Source of the DNA: Tyto alba
Lineage: Eukaryota; Chordata; Aves; Strigiformes; Tytonidae
Length of the DNA stretch: 64,000 nucleotides
Assembly (NCBI RefSeq): GCF_018691265.1
Contig: NW_024881316.1
Location: forward strand, 29,323,319-29,387,318
Direction of reading: 5' to 3'
Under the pieces are notes generated by a model. It was not told the DNA's origin, searched no databases, and worked only from the letters and a program-made list of their open reading frames with translations. Below, piece after piece: positions 11,661-24,970 of this stretch. How positions within the stretch are numbered: position 1 is the stretch's first letter; each line of letters begins with the position of its first letter. A program made the position numbers and the translations under genes.

Positions 11661-14600
11661 AGCTTATAATGCTTAATGACTGTTTCCTGGGGAAAACCCC
11701 ACAACTTCTGGGTTTCTTGCTCGGAAATAACTTTTCCTTTCATTATGCAAAACTTCTAAACATGAAGTAACATCTTAATTTACCAAGACAATTATCAATA
11801 CAGCTGCTAATATTTTTACATTTACGTAGCATCTGTAGTTTAAAGAAAAAAAATATATATCTACACCAGGAATTTAAGCTACTCTGTAGTCCCATGTAAT
11901 GGGAAAAAGATTGAGAGGAATAATTTCAGCTGTTCCTAGATTTCAGCAACAGCTGGAATGTTGCTGTGGTCTGCCTGTGGCATTACCTCACAGCTTGTCT
12001 GTCACAAGGCATAACCACTAATATGTGACAAAGAAATTAAGGAGAAAAACATGTTTCTAACTAAAGAAAGAGTTACACTTTTTTTGGTGGCAGAACTAAC
12101 TTAAGAATTTGTTTTCCCACCACACGGAATTCTCCAGCTCCCTCAGTTGGGATGTGGCAAAGTACCAAAACAAACCTCCAAAATCAAAACCTCATCTTGA
12201 CCTCTGTTTTGGTAAACTAAGCAGACAGAGCTCCTTTTATTTCTTACTGTTCTTGCAACATTTATACAAATACTGTACACAACACAGTGTGTAGTTGGTT
12301 CCATCACCTTACCTACAAGCTCCGAATCACAAGTCCCCTCTTTATACATAATTTTTTTGTATATCATTCTATTATATTGATAATAACTAGCAAATTTGCT
12401 TGAGACTGAATAATAGCTTAAGGGATATACTTAAAGAGGGAACCCGAGTCTTCTTAGTTCACCCCTGTACCCTTTCCACTGGATTGTTCTATCACACCAT
12501 GATTTACTTGTCCCCATTAAGCAACTTCTGGTCACATTCAATAGTGTATCAATGTTTTGAGATACATTCCAGTAATACAGGTGTCTTTCTAATTTAACTA
12601 GCATAATAACTTAGATCTGACCTCTTACCATGACTAAGTATCTTTCCACTACAACATCTGGAGTTAGAGAGCCCCCAGCTATGTCCTTATTGTGATTACT
12701 CTGCCATATTAAAAGTTAACTCTGAAATCTTGAAATTCCTAGTTTGTTTCAAGTTGAACAGTCCATAGTATACTCTTATAGTCATCCATGTGAGGTTTTT
12801 ACTGTTCCGTCATCAGGAAAACACAAAATGTTTAGAAAAAATAAGGAAAAAAGTTGAAAACATCTGCTAAAAAAAAAAAAAAAAAGAAGAAAAAAGAAAA
12901 CAAATATACTTAAAAAATATTTTCAGGTAGTTGGTTAAGGAACACATCTACTAAGAAATTCAGGTACCTACAAGGTAGAGGGTACTGTACATAGCTGGTC
13001 CTCAAGGAAGCCAGTTGTCAGTCCTACAGTTAGATGCCACAGTCCCCACCCTTGACACTCATGAGAAAACTTAATTTTGGGATGACTGTCCAAAAAACTT
13101 TAAATATATATGTGGCTACCTCAAATCTATGTGGTTCAATGAGATCTACAGGGACGATAATGTATAGTGTTTCTAGTCTGCTAGCTAATAAGAAGAGAAA
13201 TTCAGTGACCATGCATCTTTCCCAACTGGTGTTAAACAGGACATAAGCCCTGAGCTCTAGGTACTCAGTGTCACTTAGGGAAATGGGGTTTTGTCCTTGG
13301 TTTGCAATGGTCTGGCTCTACATCTGTTTAGGGAGGAGCCTGAACTCCTTTGTGTGGGACTAGCACATTCCTTTCAGCCTTGGGTTTAGACCTAGAGTCT
13401 TTTTTCCAACTTATACATCTCCCTAAATTGACCTCTATTGTGGATACTTTTTTACAGCTTCCACATGCTGACGTTGCTGGTTTTTTTACTCCATGGTAAA
13501 CTAATAACTGATGATAATAACACCTGTCTTGTTCACTGTTTCATTTTTATGAAACATTCATTCAGGTAATTTTCAAAAAAGGATCAAAATACAAGAATCT
13601 TCTGTATACCACTTGCATATTTTTTATAGCATATTGTTGACCTCAAACTTAGGAAACGTATTTCCACTTTTTGACTCTTTCCATTTTATTTCTGAAGCAG
13701 AACAGAGGAAATAAACAAATAAAAAATAAAAGATTTCATTTTATCTCTAAACCCTTTCCCTGAGCTCCTTCTCTCAGTTCAGCCTCAAAAATTTGTCTAG
13801 AAAGTGTCGGGAACCAGCTCAATACCACTGACAAACAATATAGAAGGGATAAGATTGAGCTTAATACATAGGATCTAGAACAGGGCTTCCCTCAGGCAAA
13901 AGGAAAAGCAAAGACATTTGAGGTAAGGATGACTGGGTGGAGGAAAGAAACAGTAAAAGTGAAGAGAAAAAAGCAGGGTCTAGAATCACATCATTGGGAC
14001 AGAGTTAAAAGTAGGTCAAAACCAAGAACAGAGAAGGAGAAGGTGGGCATATCATTAGGAGAAGAACTGGAGTAATTTTACTGGATAACTGTTGATTTGT
14101 AGTCATGTTTTGGAGAGGGACAGGAATGCAAGTCACAGTTGTGTACATAAACAGAAATGATGATAGAAGGCAGGAGTATTTGAGAAAGTCAAAACCTCAG
14201 TGACTTCCGAGACTGTACCAGGTGGTTTCCCATCTTGCATATTTTATTTGTCTAAAATTAATAGCATGTATGGCAATCTCAGAGGATTACTGGTACCTGT
14301 GATATTTTTTTTCCTTTGGGTCTATCAGGGAATCTTTAATTTCTCTGTGTCCTTCCTAGACTGTAAAGTCTCTGGAGAAAAGTCCAACATTTGGATGGGG
14401 AGATAAACACACAGGCACTTCACAAATCAGCATCGACCATACTCCCAAAATAGCCCTGATGGAACTGTTCACAGATGGATGGACATCAAACACCATTTCT
14501 TTGTATAGAAAATACATAAAGAATTATCTCCTAAGCTGCTAGAAATGGTGGTACAGTTTTTAAAGATATCTCATATTTGAGAGTTGGCAGCAATTACATC

Positions 14601-17600
14601 CCACACTTCGGGTAAGGATGTAACACAGGGTATAGCTGCTTCTTTGAAGATACTTTGTTTGCCCACACTTGGACCTATTGCACCTGTATACAGCTACATA
14701 TGGCTCAGCCTCTGTGTTCAGTTCAGAAAGCTGGAAACTTTGTAAATGAGAGGAAGTTTTTCAGCAAACGTATTAATTTTCCTCTGATATGAAGACATGA
14801 TATGGAGACAATTTTGTTAGTTAACAAACACATCGTAACTCACATCCTGAAAGGTTATCCCTATATTATTTCTGTCTTGTTAAATGCAAATTCTTCTTCA
14901 TCTGGCACTGTGAGAGGTATTTTTATTGAAATTCTGGTGCTGGTGAAACAAGAAACAAATATGGTTCTGCCCTTGCCTTCACCAGAGTGAAATTGCATTG
15001 TATATACACAATATATGTGTATTTGATACATGATGAAATGCCTATATACAGACTCAACTGTCCTTTTATCATCGTTAGTATAAATTAAGATTACTTCTGT
15101 TTGGCACACATAAACTGAGGTTAACACTTACACAGATAATTGTTCCTAAAACCACCACAAACATATCTCATACTGACAAAGGTTTTGGGGAAAATGTTTT
15201 CAGCAGGTCAAAGTGGACCGATCCCAGAAAGTGGTTGCAAAGAACTTCTTGATGTTAATTCTTAATGAGACAATCAATATATTGACTTCTCCTTTAATAG
15301 TGATACGTACATGAGGACTGGCAGTGGTTCCTTTAAGAAGAGAAGGACAGCACTGAGTCAAGTATTGCAGTGTGATAGCTAGCAGGGGGGCTGGCTTGTA
15401 GCTATGGACCATGGCAGTCACAGTCCATGAGAAACTTGTCTTAAAAAAAAAAAAAAAAAAAAAAAAAGAAAGATTCCCAGTATAAACAAAGTACTACTTA
15501 AATATCTGAGTTTGTGATTAAGAATGTAATGAATCTGGAAGCTCCAGTGAGTTCCAGGACATTTAGAGATATGCAGCTGAACAAGCCACAGAATGGTGGA
15601 GACTGAGAATTTGTTGCCTGAGATGAGCAGGCTGTTTTAGCACTGACTATCCTTGTGCAACGCAAGGTGTGTCAAGCAACTGTAAGCTATAGTAATTGCA
15701 TTTACTATTACCTGCTGCAGGAACAGTCTGAGCCTGTTTCTACAAAGTTTAAAAAAAGAATGCTCAGGTTTCTCTATCTGGATCATCAACCCAGACTTAC
15801 TTCTCATAAACTACACACCTTATAAAAAGCTAAATGGAAAGGCAGTGTGAGACTTGTTAATGAGAACAGTGTTATAATTTTTCAGACTACAAGAGGTAGG
15901 ATGATCACAAGTGGCAGAAGAACACCATAGAGCAAGGATTATGGAACCTGAATTGGTGAAGCTTATTGAAAATGGAAGCCTTAGACAAACAGCCATGGAA
16001 AATTTCAAACCTGGCAAGTCCTTCTTTAGAAGATCACAGGATCACAGGTGGCTTGGCGATCACAAGAAGGCAAGATAATTTTTATTAGACTGGGATTTCT
16101 AAATGAAAACAGAACCAAGCAGGGGTTATTGAAAGCCAGAAATATACGTGTGATTCAGGAAACCAGTTCAAGTTTGGAACACCTAAACTGAGTAGAGACA
16201 TGATCTCTCATTGTTTAGGTGAATCCTACGTTTTTATTATTTTGAACATAAAGCCATACATCTCCATTAAAAAAAAAAAAAAAAGCCCAAGAAACCAGAA
16301 TAACTGAACCAGATTTTCTAGCATATCCAGTGGATCCTTTGAAATGTTTAGGTTTCCATCACAGCATACAGAGTCCATATTTAGTTCCAAAATATCAGTC
16401 TCAGTTGTTCCTGTTATACTTTTCCACATTTTTTTTTCTCATATGCACTATGAGAGTAATAGAGCTGACCTAAAACCATTTTTAAAAGATTTAAGTTTAT
16501 ACAAAGAGCCTTTTTTGGAAAAATTTAATTTTGCCTGTGGCATAGAAATGGAGCAATAGTAAAAAAATAAAATAAATAAAACCAGGAAAAATGAAAATGC
16601 CTAAGGCCATTTTGAGTAAACATCGTGCAATCTGTTTATAAAGAAACAAGATATTACCACCATGAAGTAAAATAAATTACCAAAGCAAAATAAATTAAAT
16701 CCCTGGATGGACAAAAAATGAAGCAACTTGACAACTAGAGATTGAAATGATCTGTTCTTGAAGAAATAAGTTCAGAGAATACTTACAATAACTTCCCAAA
16801 ATTTCTTAACTATAAATGAGAATTGTAAAGCGGTTTACAGATTTTCCTCAAAAAGTATCAGTTGGCAATTCAGCTGAAAGATGTGATCTCTTCTACATAC
16901 CTGGTAACAATCCACAATAGTTAAAAGAACACCAGGTGCAAAGGCAATCCTTACTAATGAAATGAGAGCTGTAATCAAGTAGAGACATCAGGAAAAACAA
17001 GTGTGAAAACATCTGGTAAACAGGCAAATGTATTAATTGAGACAACATTCAGAGTGTCATTAGCAAATGCTCAGTTGGAAGGATCTTCAGTTATAGTGCC
17101 GTATACAAGGCAAAGTTATGTATAAAGAAATTTTTTCAGAAGATAAGTAATTCACACCAAGCAAGGCTTCATGGTTAATAGTAATACTGACAGTACTGTG
17201 TGTGGCAGAATTTGACTGAAGGGTGGATTGAAGGAGAAGTTGCCATGGCAAGTGAAAGAAAAAAAAACACAAGAAAAAAATACTTTGTGGATTCATTTTA
17301 ATGATAGAGTGTAACATTAAAGGACATAGATGTCTTGCCTGACAGTGAGTGGTAAAAATGTGTACCTCAGCGTAGGATGCCAGACTTATTGAAGAATGTT
17401 AGCTATTAAAGTAACACTGGATGCAGTAGTAAATTGATCTGAAATCCTTTGGAAAAGGTTGGGCTGAAGTAGGAATACATTTATCACCATGTATTTTGAG
17501 GCAACTACTAAGATATGCATTCACAGGCTGGTGTAACTGTGGGGAGACAGATTAACTTTTGTGTGCTTCAGTGTCATGGATAATGCTATTATGGTGAGTC

Positions 17601-17654
17601 AGTAAATTGTTAACAACTCTTCAGATCAGTACTTCAAATGAAATGAGTCCCCTT
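11661..17654. other. AT-rich noncoding DNA with A-tracts
   Basis: No gene or retroelement was recognised in this 6-kb stretch. Homopolymer A runs occur at 12869-12885, 15443-15467 and 16269-16284. The region 13900-14180 is purine-rich (A and G). No open frame exceeds about 94 codons and none looks like a protein. Confidence 0.6.
15443..15467. repeat. poly(A) tract, 25 nt
   Basis: An uninterrupted run of 25 A. The sequence upstream does not look like an mRNA, so I do not read it as the tail of a processed pseudogene. Confidence 0.9.
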
Positions 17655-17905
17655 GCAGTGATCCCATCCAGGGCCTGCCTGCCTTGGGGGCAGCTCTGCT
17701 GAAGAGGTCCTGGGGGTCCTGGTGGGCAGCGAGCTGAGCCTGAGCCAGCAGTGAGCCCCAGAAGCAGTGATAGACAAGAGCACCCTGTGCAGTATTAGCA
17801 GGAACACAACCAGCTGATTAAGGGAAGGAACTATCCCTGTCTCCTTAGGACTTGCTGCTTCCATCCTTGGAGTTTTCCAAGACCTGACTGGATAAAGCCC
17901 TGAAT
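17655..17905 (+). mobile_element. CR1 fragment with internal deletion
   Basis: The + strand at about 17690-17760 reads EEVLGVLV and SELSLSQQ, the region of CR1 ORF2 just after the reverse-transcriptase core. A TGA stop replaces the usual Cys codon after SQQ. After about 17835 the sequence jumps to the far 3' part of ORF2, with a TTCCATCCTTGG block and GACTGGATAAAGCCCTGA at about 17858-17905. Roughly 500 bp normally found between these parts is absent, and there is no typical ATTCTATG tail. Its base composition is more GC-rich than its surroundings. Edges are approximate. Confidence 0.82.
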
Positions 17906-18172
17906 CATTTTCCAGCACTGTTGGAAAAATTGCCCAGAAGACCTCAGCAGAGAAGTATCATCGCCATGGTATTCTACCTGGATATGCCTATAATTTCAGA
18001 TATCACACTGAAAATGGTAGGAAAGTTATAAAATAGTGTGAATTTACAGAAAAGCTGTATGTTTCACGGTGGAAAGAGAGTGTCAGCTGGGGATTGGGTA
18101 ATAAAAAAAAAGATGTAGCTCTTCTTCAGACTTCAAAATAAAATGCCTCTTTCTGATGAACGAACCCAAATG

Positions 18173-18307
<135 letters not shown>

Positions 18308-20891
18308 GCCCAAGTCCTGTGAGTTCTATAATCCTATAATGGATTTCCAAGAAGGTAAAGTGACTGCTTAGATTTTCAGTCCCAGGTACTGTGCCTTCTG
18401 TAGTGATCCTAACCAAAGACTGTTGTATGACGAGGAGTTATTGATCCACACAGCAGCTGACCTGAGTAGGTGCAGGTGTGTTCTTTACTGCATATATTAT
18501 TTGACCTTTAGGACTGTGCTGCACTGCACAAATCCCTTGATGTAAGATCAGCAGTGGAGACATCACCAGCATGTCCTTGTCTTTATCTTGAAGTGAAGCA
18601 AGATGTTTTCATATAAACATCCGTTTGCTCAACAGCAGAAATGATGAATAGAGTTGTTTACTTGTAAGAAAACCCAATAAAGACTGTAAAGCTGGTAAAC
18701 CTCACCATGGACAGGATATGTGTCATGCCCTAACCAGAGGTCCATCAGATACTGCATCATCACAGTATTTCCAGAATCAGAGTAGGCATAAGATTTTATA
18801 ACTTAGTATATTTTTTTTCTGAGATGTTGTTAAAATAGTTGTCTTTCTTGAGAGTCTGTGTGGTTTTCTTGTTGGGATCCAAAAATAACCAGCACCTCCA
18901 TGTACAAAACACATTAAAAAATAAGTTGTTATCACACAGTAACTTCTCAGCTAATTGTGAGCAAGAGAAGACCAAAGAGCTCTAAAGCTTTACAGTTTCT
19001 TTAGTCCCCTAATTATGGCCTGCCCAGACTCCAGACACCTTATGTGCCCATTCTTGAGTAATCAACCTGAGGTCAGTCCAGTACCAGCACCAAGAAAGCT
19101 TTTTTGTCACTATCTACAGGTCAAGATCTTTCATACTTGTGGGGAAGAGAAAAGGGAAAAAAGAGGTTCCAGTTCGGACATAGTCTAATATGAAAGGATT
19201 CAGACATTGTCTCTTCTTTGCCATTCGCAGTTTGTAATGTCTCTATCCTAATGCATTCAATATCAGAAGCCCAGCTAGGTGGTTCTAGATGGGTCTGGGG
19301 GGTACTCAGATTTCAACTTCACTGCGACATCCAGTCCTGGCCAGCTGGGATGATAATCTTCAAATGGCACAGGGCTGTGTAACAGGCAGAATGCATGTGG
19401 AAAGCTGTCCTGAGTTCTCCAGAAACTCTCAAATGCCCAAAACAGCTCAGAGAGCTAAAATACATTAGAGATTACATGACTGACAGATTTATAGTGCTAA
19501 ATAAAAGTAATGACATATTGAACTAGAAAAAAAAATGGAAAAAAAAGGTAATCCTGTGAAGTCAGATAATTTCTATAAGGGTGACCAATTTTGTACAGCT
19601 CTGATGGTGTTCTGAGATGCAGGATGTAGGATCTCCAGGGCCCTCATGAGCTGCTAAAATAATGTAGGAAACTGAAGAGTTACAAAAAGAAATGTTTCAC
19701 TTGGGAACAGAGCAAGCAATAAACCTAGCCAGACACAGTGTTTTTGGCTTACGATGTGAGAGAACATACAACATTATATCACAAGACCTTATGAATGTGT
19801 GAAGCAGGAAGCCCAGATATACTTAGCAGACATAAGTATTATTTCTCCAACACCAACTTTCTTTCTAGTCCCATTGTTTCCTGGTTTGATTATACCCTGA
19901 AGCACAATAGCTGTTCCTCTTATAAGTGATTTTATCTGTGGTGACTGAAACATGCTTTTAATATTGTTATACTGTTACATATCATGTGGCAGTTCCTTAC
20001 ATAGGTTATTTACACAGTTTGTAAACAACTACTTTCTTGTGTTCCTTTCCATGCAATTACACCCTCCAGTATGCTCATGTAAGTAAAACCAGAATACCTT
20101 ATTAAACATTATTTTATGTCTCTTCCAGTCTTTCAGTCTCTCCTCTAATAGAGGGTTTTCCATGACTCTTATTATTTTTATCATGTACATCCCCTTACAA
20201 CTCCACTGTAATATTATTCGTTAATTTGTTTGAAGTGACTAAGTCAGACTTCCTCGTTAAGGCATGACATTGTTTAAGACACTGTTGTCACACTCTTTCG
20301 TGTGGATTGGTTTCCCATGTCAGTGTTCAAATATTTTGTTTTTGCCCAAGTAGTTACTTAGAGAGTCTATAAGAGGTTGTACAAAGAGTGGAATCTGGTT
20401 TTAGCAAGGTTCACTTCCTCAGAAACAAAATTTCTTTGACAGTTTGCAGCTTACTGGCCTAGTTTTATAATATTGTGGATAAATCTTAAATTCTTGATTA
20501 TATAGTTTTTCCCCTTCTTTCTTTTTTGTATGATGAAAAGGAACTTTGTGGGTCTATATAAAAAGGCTATTTAAGGCACCTAAGTCTGTGGATCATGTTC
20601 TAGTATATCTTGTTTTCAGAACTTAACCAGTTTCTCACCTTGGAGGTTCATTATCTCTTACCCTGTGGCTACTTAGTTCCATAATTGCTTGTTTAGTGGA
20701 TTGTTTGAAATGCTTTCTGAAGTCCAAATTAATTAGATACCCTTTACTGGCTGTTTAGCTGAAATATTACAACCATTATTGCCCATTACAAACTCATATG
20801 ATTTTAACAAAGTGATTTATAATTCTCACTCCAATTACATCTTCAGGCTTCACGTTCAGATCCACCGTGTTCATTTTTTGGTGGTACATTA

Positions 20892-20941
20892 AAGGTTGTC
20901 ACTGATCTTTATAACTAAGGTTGTCACTGATTTTTATAACT
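20892..20941. repeat. 25-bp tandem duplication
   Basis: Two adjacent 25-bp copies (20892-20916 and 20917-20941) beginning AAGGTTGTCACTGAT differ at a single base (C versus T). This suggests a recent local duplication, or a recent error by polymerase or assembly. Confidence 0.95.
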
Positions 20942-21051
20942 AAGCAGCTTAACTATTTAACTATTAAATTATTTCAAAACTATCAGATCAAAGCTGGCAT
21001 GTTTTGCCATGGATGTTCTTTGCTGTAATATTAATTAATCATTCAGAAACA

Positions 21052-22100
21052 AAATCATAGAATGGTTTGGGTTGGAAGAAACCTCTAATGGGCATCTAGT
21101 CCAACCCCCCTGCAATGAGCAGGGACTTCTTCATCTACATCAGGTTGCTCAGAGCCCTGTCCAACCTGACCTTGAATACTTCCAGGGATGCGGCATCTAC
21201 CACCACTTTGGACAGCCTGTTTCAGTGTTTCACCACCCTTATCATAAAAAATTTCTTCTTTATATCTAGTCTAGATCTACCCTCTTTTAATTTAAAGCCA
21301 TCAATCTTGTGTCCTATCGCTACAGGCCCTATTAAGAAGTGTGTCATCATCTTTCTTATAAGCTCCCTTTAAGTATTGAAAGGATGAAACAAAGTGTTCC
21401 CAGATCCTTCTCTTCTCTAGGCTAAACAACTCCAAGTCTCAGCCTTTCCTCACAGGAAAGGTGTTCCATCTCTCTGATCATCTTTGTGGCCCTCCTCTGA
21501 ACCCACTAAAACAGGTCTGTGTCGTTCTTGTATTGAAGACTCCAGAGCTGATCACAGTACTTCAGGTGGGGTCTCGTGAGAGCAGAGTAGAGGGGCACAA
21601 TCACCTCCCTTGACCTGCTGGCCACATTTCTCTTGATGCAGCCCAGGACATGATTGGCTTTCTGGGCTGCAAGTGCACATTTCTGGCTCATAGTCTGTTT
21701 TCCATCCACTAATACTCCAAGCCCTTCTCTGCAGGGCTGTTCCCAATCCCTTCATCCCCAGCTTCTATTGATACCAGGGGTTGCCCTGTCCCAGGTGCAG
21801 GACCTTGCACTTGGCCTTTTTGAACCTTCATGAGGTTCGCATGGGCCCACTTCTCGATCTTGTCCAGGTCCCTCTGAATGGCACCCTGTCTCTCAGGCAT
21901 GTCAACTGCATCACTCAGCTTGGTGTCATCTGCAAATTTCCTGAGGGTGTGCTTGATCCCACTGTCTATGTCACTGATGAATTTATTACACAGTACTGGT
22001 CCCAGGACAGACCCCTGAAGGACATCTACATCTTGACATGAAGACACTGATGACTACTCTCTGGATGTGACCATCCAGTTTAGTTCCTTATCTGTCTCTT
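21052..22100 (-). mobile_element. CR1 retrotransposon, 5'-truncated, reverse-transcriptase core
   Basis: Read from the minus strand, the element runs from within reverse transcriptase to the 3' tail. A 112-codon open frame (21709-22047, -) holds GSVLGPVL at residues 12-19 and FADDTKL at residues 38-44, the catalytic aspartate pair of the reverse transcriptase. After a frameshift, a second frame (21506-21709) reads [20 protein letters not shown], the usual continuation. The 3' UTR is complete to the AATCATAGAA block at 21052-21065. Upstream of about 22100 the match to the 27.2-kb copy stops, so motif A and the endonuclease are missing. It is not functional but is better preserved than most copies in the window. 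Confidence 0.92.
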
Positions 22101-24119
22101 TGGGTTCTTCTGTGTTCAGTGGGACGTTAACTTTATGTCAAAAGATTAGCCTCCATCCTGAGTATCACTTTCAGTGAAGAGAAACATGATAGAAAATCAT
22201 TAGTTCCTTTTGTGCCATTTCCTTGTTTTTTTCTGCTTTGTTCAGATTCAGATCTCTTCCCCAAGGTTTTTGTGTGATTCACAAATTCATTATGCCTTTC
22301 TAATTCTAATACTTCTCCCAAAGGGTTATGGATGGCCCTTACCTGATGTTGACAGTGCTGTTGTCCCTGGGCTAGAGTGAATCATCTCCTGGGCAGACTG
22401 CAAACAAAGCTTCTTACTGAAATACCTAGTACTTCATCTAACTTTAAAAAGCTATTAACCTGTTCAGAAGTAAAAGAGCTCTTCTGACTGGAAGCAGGAT
22501 GCCAAAGCCTGGGCATCTAATCTTCCATATGTTAAAAACTGTGATTAATGTAAACATACAGAGTTCTTATCAGACCCCATGCAAGCATACAAGAAGAACA
22601 TGTATGTTTCCTTGCATAGTCCTCATCAAGATGACACATTAAGATAATTAGACAACTCTGGGCTGCTAATAGGTGTAGAGTGAACAAATACCTTGGGAAA
22701 CAAAGACAAGGATTTTTCTGATGGATTTCTAACTGTTTGACTTGCTCATTTGGGCCAAGAAAATATAGAATTACTTTAGAGCTTTCACTTCTGTTATTCT
22801 ATCAATATTTGCTTGTATGACTTCTAGTACTGCCTTTCAAATTCCCTGTAATGTCGCATCTTGCATTTTGCCTGTCATAAATTGTACTACTTTCTTTTAA
22901 ATTTGAGTACCATCCTTCTGCTTCTTTTTGTGGAAAAGAGCTTCAGCTTTCATAAACTGCCACACCTACAGAATGGAACTGTGAGAGCTTTGCAATTGAA
23001 TATTCAAACACTTCAACCCTTCCAAAGCTTACAGTTTTTTTGCCATAAAACAACAATTTCTCCATGTTTTTCAAGGCCTGAAACTGTTTTTACATTGTAT
23101 AAAGAGATAAATCTTTAAACTGCACCAAGGTACGTTTTCCCAAAATACTCATGGAGGTCTCAGCAGGTCAGATATCTGTCCTGAACACCATTGTGCCCCA
23201 GTCATCTCCAGCTAGAGCCATGCTCATGTGGTGTTATAAACAGCTATTTGATATGGGATAAAGCAGAGATTGAAGCCTCAAGTAAGCCAACACCAGCAGG
23301 TGTAATCTCTGACTGCATACTTCATCAGTTTCTACCATCAGAAACCAAACAGGATGGCTAATTTTTACAGAAATTGAAAACTTAAATATTATCAGCTGGA
23401 CAGAAATTTCCATTCTGAATTAAAATGGAAATGATTTGGAATCAATAAAGAAGAGGAAAGTTGTTACGATACTGGAAAGCAACAAAATAGATTCTAATTT
23501 ATTCAGATTACAGAGCTTTCGAACTACAGAAATATTCCTTAATTCAAAAGAAACAGATGAACTTCTAGCTAAAAATGGCAAAAAACTGCCTTGACTTTCA
23601 TGTCGGAAGGACAGTTATTTTGTACAGTTTTTGCAACGAGCTAAAATGAGCAATTTATTTCGTATTTATTTGTCTTCAGACATGTTTCTATTTATGGACA
23701 CATCGTATGCTCAATGGAGTCTTAAAATAGTGAGGCCGGGTTCACTGGATGACTCAGTGGATCGGCACGTAGAAGCGGCCGAACGCATCCACTCCATGAC
23801 TGAAATGGGGGCAGGATGGCCACAGCGAGCCTTGTTACTCCCTGATGGGTGTCTGTGGGATTCCGTGGAAGCATCTGGTCCTGTCCCAGCATGACATTTC
23901 TGAAATAGCCACAGTTAGTATTTGACATCCCTGTTGGTCTTATCAATTGAAAGGCTAAAGGCTAAATAAATGGTGGTGAAAAATATTGTCTCTCAAATTT
24001 TGTGAGCGCTGGGCTCAGCTGGAAGAATGATGATGGTTAAGGATAAAATGCTTCCATTACAGCCACTGGCAGCACACACACTGTGTGGACTAATTACAGT
24101 TTTCTCTATTAAGTAATAT
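22101..24119. other. Noncoding DNA with a CpG-bearing block
   Basis: No gene or repeat was recognised. The block at about 23701-23870 holds about nine CpG dinucleotides in otherwise CpG-poor DNA and is open on both strands (23631-23894 + and 23722-23946 -), but it resembles no family I know. Confidence 0.55.
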
Positions 24120-24288
24120 CGTACAGGGTGCAGGTGCCCGGGGGCTGTCAGCAGGGCTGCGGGGCCTCTGTGAGGGGAGGCCGGGGCTGCCCCGCGCCAG
24201 ACACGGCCGGTTCCAGCCGGCTCCGACCCACCCACCGCAGGGCACGGCTCGGCCCCACAGACACCCTGGGGGTGCCTCGGGGGGAGAG

Positions 24289-24296
24289 TATTTAAG
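24289..24296 (+). promoter_or_regulatory. TATA-like box of the LTR
   Basis: TATTTAAG lies just downstream of the GC-rich U3. The same octamer occurs at the homologous place in the LTR at 58301-59213 (59008-59015, minus strand). Confidence 0.65.
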
Positions 24297-24706
24297 AAAA
24301 GGCAAAACATGCTGCATGAAAGTGAGGAGTGAGGAAAAAAATGTGAGAGAAACAGCTCTGCGAGCACCAAGGTGAGAGCAGAAGGAGGGGGAGGAGGTGC
24401 TCCAGGCACCCGGACAGATGTTCCCCTGCATCCCATGGGAGACATGGTGGAGCAGGTATTTCCCAGCACCTGTGGAGGTCCATGGTCGAGAAGACCCCAC
24501 ACTGGGGCAGGTGGATACTTCCCAAGGAATTGCAGCCCATGGAGAGCCTGTGGTGGAGCAGGTTTGTCCTGAAAGACTGCAGCCTGTGCAAGGTCCCACA
24601 CTGCACCATTAAGATTGGGGAGGAGGTTGAGGAGTTGGGAATGAAGGAGTGAAGCTGAGCCTGGGAAAAAGGGGTGGATGGTGAGATTGTAAGATTGTAT
24701 TTTATA

Positions 24707-24755
24707 TTTTTTCTTTTTTTTTTTTTTTCTTTTTTTTTCTTTTTTTTTTTTTTTT
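24707..24755. repeat. poly(T)-rich tract inside the LTR
   Basis: About 49 nt of T with three C interruptions. On the other strand it encodes poly-lysine, which explains the artefactual minus-strand frame 24292-24786. Confidence 0.95.
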
Positions 24756-24789
24756 CATCACTACCTAAATCTATTTTAATTGCCAAGAA

Positions 24790-24795
24790 ATTAAA
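24790..24795 (+). terminator. LTR polyadenylation signal (ATTAAA)
   Basis: An ATTAAA hexamer downstream of the T-rich tract and about 16 bp before the AGTCTGTTTTGC segment, as expected for the R region of this LTR type. The assignment is inferred from position. Confidence 0.5.
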
Positions 24796-24970
24796 CTTTT
24801 CCTCAAGTCGAGTCTGTTTTGCTCATGAGGGCTGAAGGTAAGTGATCTCCTTATTTTTGTTTTAATTCATGAGCTTTTTGATCTTATTTTCCCACCCATC
24901 TTGTAGAGGAGAGGGAGTGAGAGAGAGGCTGGGTAGTGGCCTGTCAGGCAGCTAAGTTCAACACACCACA

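Larger units (their letters stand above)
24120..24970 (+). mobile_element. Endogenous retrovirus LTR (probable solo LTR)
   Basis: This matches a widespread avian LTR that ends in a CACCACA-type terminus, here at 24964-24970. In order it shows a GC-rich U3 (24121-24285), a TATTTAAG TATA-like box (24289-24296), the characteristic array of short GGAGCAGGT / CCCATGGAG units (about 24395-24600), a pyrimidine tract (24707-24755), an ATTAAA poly(A) signal (24790-24795), and the AGTCTGTTTTGCTC segment (24811-24824) near the R/U5 region. It shares the TATA region, the CCAAGGT segment and the terminal motif with the opposite-strand LTR at 58301-59213. No gag, pol or env remnants flank it, so it is best read as a solo LTR. 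The 5' edge is uncertain because a clean TG start and target-site duplication were not found. Antisense open frames of up to 202 codons here are artefacts of the GC-rich composition and the T-tract. Confidence 0.85.

Noticed and set aside
15443..15467. Poly(A) run as a processed pseudogene tail
   Set aside because: No mRNA-like sequence or poly(A) signal precedes it. CR1 machinery rarely makes processed pseudogenes in birds.
23993..24786. Three overlapping minus-strand frames of 164-202 codons
   Set aside because: They are antisense to the LTR. Their length comes from GC-rich U3 and from the T-tract, which reads as poly-lysine.
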